From: Virgibacillus siamensis
GTDB lineage: Bacteria > Bacillota > Bacilli > Bacillales > Amphibacillaceae
Length of the DNA stretch: 64,000 nt
Assembly (NCBI RefSeq): GCF_900162695.1
Contig: NZ_FUIH01000006.1
Coordinates: forward strand, 62,001-126,000
Reading direction: 5' to 3'
The position numbers were made by a program, and so were the translations under genes. Below are positions 58,644 to 64,000 of the stretch, one piece after another. A model generated the notes under the pieces. The model saw only the letters and a list, made by a program, of their open reading frames with translations. It searched no databases and was not told where the DNA came from. Numbering within the stretch: position 1 is the first letter of the stretch; each line of letters begins with the position of its first letter.

Positions 58644-59078
58644 CTATCCAATTTTTTTCTTAAATGCTTCCAGCTTTCGTGTGGTAATTTCACACAGTTT
58701 GGATACTTTATCCCCATCCGGAGTATCCTTTTGTGTTTCACCAATAAGCGGATAAAGGGTATGTTCTATATTCATGTAGTAATTAAGATAATTTTCCTCG
58801 ACCTCTTTTTCAATTTTATCCCAGCTTTCCCGTAATGAATTACCGGATCTTTTCATTTTTTGGACGTTATCCGCAGAGATTTTTTTCAGCTCTTTTACTT
58901 CTGACAATACACTATCCACGCCATTTCCAAGATCCTCTGAAGCTGGTTTAGCAGCGCTGGTTGCTGCTTCCTCTGCCGGTTGATTGCTCGTTTCTTCCTG
59001 ATCATTACTGCCGGCATCACAGGCTGCCACAGCAAACAGTACCAAGGCAGTCAGTAATAAGTATAAAATGTTTCGCAT
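58644..59078 (-). CDS. Lipoprotein of unknown function
   Basis: 144 residues. A signal peptide with lipobox FAVAAC (Cys at residue 20), then an Asp/Glu/Ala-rich linker and a helical domain of ~90 residues (SVLSEVKELKKISADNVQKM, NYLNYYMNIEHTLYPLIGETQ). The Cys would be lipidated and hold the protein on the outer face of the membrane. No family is recognised. GGAGG lies ~8 nt before ATG 59078. Confidence 0.72.
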   Translation of the reverse strand: MRNILYLLLTALVLFAVAACDAGSNDQEETSNQPAEEAATSAAKPASEDLGNGVDSVLSEVKELKKISADNVQKMKRSGNSLRESWDKIEKEVEENYLNYYMNIEHTLYPLIGETQKDTPDGDKVSKLCEITTRKLEAFKKKIG

Positions 59079-59328
59079 ATGTCATTGCCTCCTTGATGGT
59101 ATCATTCACGCTTAGTATGGTTAAAAGCTGTTCCACTTATACCATCTTTTGGTAACCAAAATACCGAAAATGCCATTTTAGGCGACTTTTGAAGCCAGAA
59201 TCTTTCATTTCACATAATAAAAAGCACGATTTCGGAACTTGAGCAACAACAATATTCATTTTTGTGCAGTAGCCCTTAGAAACAAAAAGCGCTATAATGC
59301 ATACAAATTTGTACAGGGAGCGATAGAT

Positions 59329-59496
59329 ATGGAATTGGAGGAATTTTATAATTTTGACGAACTTGATGATGAGCCTGTAATGGCTGTTTGTGACAAGTGT
59401 AAAAAGGTAGTTGAGGCATCCGAAACATTTACCTTAACCGATGGGAAGACATGCTGGATGGAAGTTTGCAGACAGTGCGGGGAAAATGTTAAATAA
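59329..59496 (+). CDS. Small zinc-ribbon protein, 55 aa
   Basis: ATG 59329 after GGGAG; an upstream frame from 59239 lacks a ribosome site. An acidic N-terminus (MELEEFYNFDELDDEPV) is followed by CDKCKK and CRQCGE, probably one zinc site. TATAAT at 59292-59297 could be its -10. Function unknown. Confidence 0.62.
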   Translation: MELEEFYNFDELDDEPVMAVCDKCKKVVEASETFTLTDGKTCWMEVCRQCGENVK

Positions 59497-59566
59497 GCGG
59501 TGGACTGGTTAGATGTAGCATTTTTTTGTATAGTAAAGGGAGAACGAAGGACGAGGGGGAAAGACA

Positions 59567-60514
59567 ATGGAAAATAAGGAACCAATTCAGATTGATAAAA
59601 GGATTCATCTGATTGATGGCTTTGATTTGGGACAACCGGAGCGAACAGGTACATATGTAATTGATGAAGAGGAGCTGACCCTGATTGAGACTGGGCCAAG
59701 CCCATCTGTAAAATACATTAAAAAAGGTTTGCATGCGCTTGGTTTTACGTTGGATCAGGTAAAATATATCATTGTCACACACATTCATCTGGATCATGCA
59801 GGCGGGGCCGGTTTGTTTATTAAGGAATGTCCAAATGCAACCGTTATTGTGCATCCCAGGGGTTCCAGACATTTAGCTAATCCAAAAGCGCTTGCCGCCG
59901 GGGCGAGAGCTGTTTACGGGGATAGCTTCAGTGAATTGTTTGATCCGATTGTTCCTATACCGGAAGATCGGCTGGTTGAGAAAACGGAAGGGGATACATT
60001 GAAAATCGGACCGGAATGTACGCTTGAGTTTTTGGATACACCAGGCCATGCCAAACACCACTTCAGCATCGTTGATCCAATTAGCAATGGAATTTTTACC
60101 GGTGATACAGTCGGGATTCGCTATAAACAGCTTGCAAACGAAGGGATTGATTTCTTTTTACCGTCTACATCCCCAAATCACTTTGATCCGGAAGCTATGC
60201 AGGAATCAATTGAACGTATTCGTGCTTTGCATGTTGACCGGATTTATTACGGACATTTTGGAAAGACAGAGCGTGCTGATACAGCATTAAGCCAAGTCTC
60301 GGAATGGCTGGATGTGTTTATGCAGATCAGTCAGGAAGTAAAGGCGGAAGGCAAGGGATATGATGTGCTGGCAGACAGGTTGCTGCAACGTGTGAAAGAC
60401 TACCTTGCCGGGCTCGGTGTACCATCGGATCACGATGTGTTTGTCATTATTAATCTGGATATGCAAGTCAGTGCACTTGGGATCATCGATTATTTTCAGA
60501 AACTCAAGCATTAA
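59567..60514 (+). CDS. MBL-fold metallo-hydrolase
   Basis: 315 residues. The metallo-beta-lactamase motif is THIHLDHAGG, followed by VIVHPRGSRHLANP, FLDTPGHAKHHFS and GIFTGDTVGI, giving both metal sites. The C-terminal ~100 residues are helical. Bacillus members of this group hydrolyse thioesters, phosphodiesters or lactones; the substrate is not known here. Spacing of the ribosome site AGGGGGAA to ATG 59567 is normal. Confidence 0.9.
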   Translation: MENKEPIQIDKRIHLIDGFDLGQPERTGTYVIDEEELTLIETGPSPSVKYIKKGLHALGFTLDQVKYIIVTHIHLDHAGGAGLFIKECPNATVIVHPRGSRHLANPKALAAGARAVYGDSFSELFDPIVPIPEDRLVEKTEGDTLKIGPECTLEFLDTPGHAKHHFSIVDPISNGIFTGDTVGIRYKQLANEGIDFFLPSTSPNHFDPEAMQESIERIRALHVDRIYYGHFGKTERADTALSQVSEWLDVFMQISQEVKAEGKGYDVLADRLLQRVKDYLAGLGVPSDHDVFVIINLDMQVSALGIIDYFQKLKH

Positions 60515-60565
60515 AAGTGCTAATTAGTAATTTCATTCATAACTATACAGTTGGAGGATATCCAA

Positions 60566-62227
60566 GTGATAAAAAAGATCGGATTGGCCGTTGTTATACC
60601 ACTTTTTCTAATCGGGGTTTATTATCTGACGCAGCAGGATGCGCAAGAACCATCTTCCCCTAAACCAGATAGCCCGCAACAGAAGGAAAATGCGGATTCT
60701 GGGCAACCCAATGCATCCATCGATGAAATATTTTCGTTGGCTGCAAAAGGGGAAGTACCGGGACATTCTTTTACAGCCGGTAAAACGAAAATAGATTCCG
60801 TAACAAAGAAGTGGGGCAGCTATAACGAAACGGTACAAACGAATAACGGGCAATATGTAGAGTTTCCGGATCGAAATGTCCATTTCGGCATCCAAAATGG
60901 AACTGTTTTTGATGTTCGGTTGTTTGATAGCGGATTATCTGCTATTCATTATAAGGAGATTAAGGAGCTAAAAGGAAAGCCTGATAAAACGCATGTCTAT
61001 AAGGATGAAACACACCAGCAGATTATTCTCGTGTACAAGGTTAGCGCTGATTATCGTTTAAAATGGATCGTACCGAAACCGACTGACACGGAGTCAAATC
61101 CAGCAGTCGATCACATTTCTGTTGTAACAAGCAACAATTATCAATTGGAAAAACAGGTTGAGACGCTAACATTGGATGAAAAAATCGGTCAGATGATTTT
61201 TGCCGGGATTTCCGGAACAACAGCAGGGGAACAAACAAAAAAGCTAATCGGGAAATATAAAGTTGGCGGAATCATTTTATACGCAGCCAATATGGAAACT
61301 CCTGAACAAACAGTAGCTCTTTTAAATAAAATCAAGCAGCTCAATGAGCAAAATACGTCGCCTGTCTTACTTGGGGTGGATCAGGAAGGCGGTGTTGTTT
61401 CGCGGTTGCCGGGTGAATTAACAGACATTCCGCCGAATAGTAAATTAGGAACGGTCAATGATCCCGGTTATTCACATAAAATTGGCTTCCTTCTAGGCAA
61501 AATGGTAAAGGAATATGGATTCAATCTTGACTTTGCTCCGGTGATGGATGTGAACAGTAACCCGGACAATCCGGTTATCGGTAATCGGGCATTCAGCAAT
61601 AATCCCGAGGTAGTCAGTAATTTGGGGATTCAAACGATGAAAGGGATTCAATCAAAAAATGTCATTCCGGTTATTAAACATTTTCCGGGACATGGCGATA
61701 CAAGTGTCGATTCTCATTTGCAGCTTCCGACAGTAAATAAGTCCAAAGCGGCGTTAAGAAAATTGGAGTTAATCCCATTTAAAGATGCGATACAACACGG
61801 TGCAGATGTCATCATGGTTGCACATATTTTACTGCCAAAAATAGATGAAGATTATCCCTCTTCCATGTCAAAACCAGTTATAACCGGGATGCTGAGGGAA
61901 CACCTCCAATATGAAGGTGTGATTATTTCTGATGATATGACGATGCAGGCGATTACGGATAATTATAAAATCGGAGGTGCTGCCGTCAAATCTGTCAAAG
62001 CAGGTACAGATATTATCATGGTTGCACATGATTATGGTAAGGTGACCACTGTAATTAATGCGTTAAAGCAAGCAGTGCAAAGTGGGGAAATTCCCGAGAA
62101 GCGTATTGATCAAAGTGTAAAAAGGATCATCCGTTTAAAACAAAAATATCATCTGCCTCATGACCAAACGGATCCTGTTAATGTTGATCAGCTTAATCAT
62201 TCGATACAAAAGGTGCTTCGGGAATAG
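60566..62227 (+). CDS. nagZ: GH3 beta-N-acetylhexosaminidase with N-terminal YjgB-like domain
   Basis: 553 residues from GTG 60566, 8 nt after GGAGG. A membrane anchor or signal (IGLAVVIPLFLIGVYYL) is followed by a Ser/Pro/Gln linker, a DUF4309/YjgB-like domain (about 45-165, IDSVTKKWGSYNETVQTNNG), then a glycoside hydrolase 3 barrel with LLGVDQEGGVVSRLPG, KHFPGHGDTSVDSH (His-Asp dyad of NagZ-type enzymes) and VIISDDMTMQAI. It would release GlcNAc from cell-wall fragments outside the membrane. The second C-terminal GH3 domain of B. subtilis NagZ is absent. The symbol is by family. Confidence 0.87.
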   Translation: MIKKIGLAVVIPLFLIGVYYLTQQDAQEPSSPKPDSPQQKENADSGQPNASIDEIFSLAAKGEVPGHSFTAGKTKIDSVTKKWGSYNETVQTNNGQYVEFPDRNVHFGIQNGTVFDVRLFDSGLSAIHYKEIKELKGKPDKTHVYKDETHQQIILVYKVSADYRLKWIVPKPTDTESNPAVDHISVVTSNNYQLEKQVETLTLDEKIGQMIFAGISGTTAGEQTKKLIGKYKVGGIILYAANMETPEQTVALLNKIKQLNEQNTSPVLLGVDQEGGVVSRLPGELTDIPPNSKLGTVNDPGYSHKIGFLLGKMVKEYGFNLDFAPVMDVNSNPDNPVIGNRAFSNNPEVVSNLGIQTMKGIQSKNVIPVIKHFPGHGDTSVDSHLQLPTVNKSKAALRKLELIPFKDAIQHGADVIMVAHILLPKIDEDYPSSMSKPVITGMLREHLQYEGVIISDDMTMQAITDNYKIGGAAVKSVKAGTDIIMVAHDYGKVTTVINALKQAVQSGEIPEKRIDQSVKRIIRLKQKYHLPHDQTDPVNVDQLNHSIQKVLRE

Positions 62228-62252
62228 TAAGGTGACTTTTCCGGAAAAAGAT

Positions 62253-62294
62253 AAGAATCCCGTACAATGTCTCGGCAGGTGCGGGATTCTTTAA
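62253..62294. terminator. Terminator between GH3 and nucleotidyltransferase genes
   Basis: AAGAATCCCG (62253-62262) and CGGGATTCTT (62282-62291) form a perfect 10-bp stem with a 19-nt loop. Confidence 0.75.
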
Positions 62295-62307
62295 GATTTC
62301 AATTTAT

Positions 62308-62889
62308 TTATTCTAACCATTTTTTAATAATATCGTCCACTTGGGCCTTTTCTGAAGCATTCAAAAGATATTTATGATCCATAATTCCGGTATCATGTTT
62401 ATGAATTTGAAACATTCGTTCAGCCCATTCGTAATCATCCGTCCATTCAGGATGTTTCGGACTTGAAACAAGTGCTGATTCTAATCGATGGATAATGATG
62501 TCTTCGATTGCAATGACAAGAATATTGCGGCCGTTTTTAAGTTCGATTGTTATTACTTTTTCTTTGCTGCCTTCCAGGAAATTATCCGGGATTTCAATTG
62601 CAAGCTCAAGTGTTTCGTGATACCAGTTCCGCCCCTGTTTTTTAAAATCCAATTCATTGGTTAATAAATCACTGATCTTTTCCCGTCCGTCCGTTATAAG
62701 ATCAATATCGTACGTTGTGTAATTTGATCGTGTATATATTTCAACGGATAGCCCTCCAACGATGATTGGTTTGATTCCGTCCTCGTGAAAAAAAGCTGTT
62801 AACAGTGCGCAAAATTCCAACATTCTTTCATGCTTTCTAAGATTGATCAGATTGTTGAATTCCATTTTCAACTCATTCAGTTGGATCAT
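62308..62889 (-). CDS. DUF6036/AbiEii-like nucleotidyltransferase
   Basis: 193 residues. The nucleotidyltransferase motif is IIVGGLSVEIYTRSNYTTYDIDLIT (GG then DxD about 16 residues on), as in DUF6036 and AbiEii/MenT-like proteins. The rest (AIEDIIIHRLESALVSSPKHPEWTDDYEWAERM) resembles the helical C-terminus of those families. The AbiEii type acts as the toxin of AbiE systems. The upstream small gene overlaps it by 17 bp on the same strand, a toxin-antitoxin-like layout. No classical AbiEi wHTH is present. Confidence 0.75.
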   Translation of the reverse strand: MIQLNELKMEFNNLINLRKHERMLEFCALLTAFFHEDGIKPIIVGGLSVEIYTRSNYTTYDIDLITDGREKISDLLTNELDFKKQGRNWYHETLELAIEIPDNFLEGSKEKVITIELKNGRNILVIAIEDIIIHRLESALVSSPKHPEWTDDYEWAERMFQIHKHDTGIMDHKYLLNASEKAQVDDIIKKWLE

Positions 62890-63112
62890 AATACATCCAT
62901 CTCTTTCCGATCATTTTCATTTTGCCTTCCCGTTTTGCACGTTCTATGCTTGCCTTGGTGATTTCTGTCAGTGCAACTTTTTCATCCAGCGACCTTGATC
63001 TGCATCTTCTTATACGTGAATGAGAGGAACTATTTGAATTCAAGCGTGCATTTACAGATGGACGATTTTCCAAAATATTACTCTCAATCCTGGACATTTT
63101 AACAGAACGCAT
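62873..63112 (-). CDS. Small basic protein upstream of the nucleotidyltransferase
   Basis: 79 residues if ATG 63112 is used. The first half is Ser/Arg/Asn-rich (RLNSNSSSHSRIRRCRSRSL) and the second helical and basic (KASIERAKREGKMKMIGKRWMYYDP). It could bind nucleic acid. Because it overlaps and precedes the nucleotidyltransferase gene, it may be its antitoxin or partner, but I recognise no family. TATACTAAAATTATA-rich sequence upstream could hold the promoter. Confidence 0.55.
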   Translation of the reverse strand: MRSVKMSRIESNILENRPSVNARLNSNSSSHSRIRRCRSRSLDEKVALTEITKASIERAKREGKMKMIGKRWMYYDPTE

Positions 63113-63254
63113 GAAAACACCACCTTATACTAAAATTATACCATATAATTATCTTATCCATAATAAGATGAAAGTGTACATTATAGTTGCAATAAGGAAT
63201 GCTTCGGGTTTGAAAGATAAAGAAGTTCATTAAAAGATCAGTTAAATAAAAAGA

Positions 63255-63283
63255 GGAACCAGTTTTTAACAGGTTCCCATTTT
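63255..63283. terminator. Hairpin terminator GGAACC/GGTTCC
   Basis: GGAACC (63255-63260) and GGTTCC (63272-63277) with T runs on both strands, right at the end of the following minus-strand gene. Confidence 0.75.
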
Positions 63284-63672
63284 TAATCATCTTCTGTTTT
63301 TAAAAATACCAGTATGGCAAAAAACACAAAAGCCAACAGCAGGATGGATCCGCCGACGATGAAAAATACTGTGGTAACGCCATTCGCAATGCCGAACGGA
63401 CGCAAATAATAAAGCCACATGCCGAATGTCAGCCCGACTGCACCTGCAATTGCGGCAACCACATGCAAGGTGGAAAGAATTTTATTAGCCGGTGTGAAAA
63501 GTTTATAATAAACAGCCCAGGCAAAAAGCGAGAGCCAGCCGACAACAAGTATATGTGCATGCACCGTTTTAAATGCCAGGCTCCCTGCACCAGCCATATG
63601 TGAACCGAGGAATGCCCCTGCCAAGGCAAATAATGCTGAAAATCTTAGCAATGTTTTACTGTATATATTCAA
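63283..63672 (-). CDS. Four-helix membrane protein resembling a heme-copper oxidase fragment
   Basis: 129 residues, four membrane helices. Helix 2 carries HAHILVVGWLSLFAWAVY, and helix 1 ends GSHMAGAGSLAFKTVHAH; such His-rich sequence is found in small proteins annotated near cytochrome oxidase subunit I or NnrS. It is too short to be a full oxidase subunit. Heme or metal binding is possible but unproven. Monocistronic with a terminator. Confidence 0.65.
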   Translation of the reverse strand: MNIYSKTLLRFSALFALAGAFLGSHMAGAGSLAFKTVHAHILVVGWLSLFAWAVYYKLFTPANKILSTLHVVAAIAGAVGLTFGMWLYYLRPFGIANGVTTVFFIVGGSILLLAFVFFAILVFLKTEDD

Positions 63673-63746
63673 CGATTCTCACTCCCTTTTATAACTGTCA
63701 TAAGTATATCCTGTCTATGTGAACAGAATATGAACAGGATGTTACG

Positions 63747-64000
63747 TTATATGGTGATCATTTTAATGGTGGATGTAATCTCTTCTTCCGCTGAGGCGCT
63801 TGTCCATTCATGCGGATAGTAGCCTAACGGATTGCAAATTATTTCTATTCCATTGTAGGTTTCATGATAACGTTTATGTACATGTCCAAAAATATACTTT
63901 TTTATTTTATATTGCTCAGCCAGCTCACCGAAAACTTTACTTCCCTGCATTGCATTGAAAAAGTCCCACCCCGGGTCTCCTTTCACTTCCACAAAACGGG
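63747..64000 (-). CDS. Metallophosphoesterase, C-terminal part (runs off the window)
   Basis: The frame is open to the right edge, so the gene starts outside. The visible 84 residues contain KKYIFGHVHKRYHETYNG, the last metal-binding motif (GHxH) of calcineurin-like phosphoesterases, and ICNPLGYYPHEW. The rest of the active site lies beyond 64000. Family sure, substrate unknown. Confidence 0.8.
   Translation of the reverse strand, partial: RFVEVKGDPGWDFFNAMQGSKVFGELAEQYKIKKYIFGHVHKRYHETYNGIEIICNPLGYYPHEWTSASAEEEITSTIKMITI

Noticed and set aside
63099..63290. Minus-strand ORF of 63 codons between the basic protein and the membrane protein
   Set aside because: It spans the promoter region and terminator, without a ribosome site.
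1..64000. Search for rRNA, tRNA, tmRNA, prophage or replication origin
   Set aside because: No conserved rRNA/tRNA sequences, phage structural genes, DnaA-box clusters or plasmid replication genes were seen by eye; a covariance-model scan would be needed to exclude small RNAs.

Overview
The window looks like chromosomal DNA of a spore-forming member of the Bacillaceae, probably one of the halotolerant genera near Virgibacillus, Oceanobacillus or Lentibacillus. The reasons are a SleL/YaaH-type cortex-lytic enzyme, a CotF-type coat protein, a YfhD-family small protein, strong AGGAGG ribosome sites with frequent TTG and GTG starts, intrinsic terminators, and copies of dispersed non-coding repeats that I associate with this family. 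The genus is an inference. I see no rRNA, tRNA, CRISPR array or prophage.

Layout. 0-7.8 kb: housekeeping and small unknown genes, a squalene/phytoene synthase relative, then a 14-TM drug exporter behind a leader-peptide attenuator and a MerR-TipAS drug-sensing regulator. 8-12 kb: a thiamin salvage cluster on the minus strand (thiW, tenA, thiD, thiM, thiE) with two TPP riboswitches. One riboswitch is split by a ~270-bp dispersed repeat lodged in its P3 region. 12-20 kb: an APH-fold kinase, a DUF4064 protein, a very large secreted nuclease/5'-nucleotidase of the YhcR type, an alkyltransferase-like protein and the yhdT-panF pantothenate symporter pair. 20-30 kb: an ABC-F ribosome-protection ATPase with a three-codon leader ORF, a ferredoxin-NADP reductase with a Fur box, a YeiH/LysR divergent pair, and a run of small enzymes (VOC, phosphatase, S41, NUDIX, GNAT) ending in a twice-frameshifted Cdd1 gene. 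30.8-35.5 kb: a complete Bce-type antimicrobial-peptide sensing and detoxification module (RR, HK, ATPase, permease). 35.5-46 kb: an AT-rich accessory stretch with LysE/LysR, gene fragments, a DUF1062 gene behind a textbook attenuator, a complete IS3-family element with a 3-bp target duplication beside a toxin-like remnant, AraC and SDR genes and at least five copies of a GGGCGC hairpin repeat. 46-64 kb: MATE pump, methyltransferase, acetoacetyl-CoA synthetase, UPF0182 membrane protein, AIM24-like protein, aconitase with a small zinc-ribbon partner, CotF-like coat protein, MBL hydrolase, GH3 hexosaminidase and a nucleotidyltransferase pair that resembles a toxin-antitoxin unit.

Three themes stand out. 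First, four intergenic arrays repeat a short core at 20-21 bp (two helical turns) with unrelated spacers, and each array has its own core (7.9, 13.6, 17.7 and 26.0 kb). Second, three putative ribosome-target or drug genes (MFS, ABC-F, DUF1062) each sit behind a tiny leader ORF and an intrinsic terminator. Third, the TPP riboswitch of tenA is interrupted by a repeat element yet keeps complementary P1 arms about 400 nt apart.

All assignments come from reading the sequence and from knowledge of the families. No database search was run.
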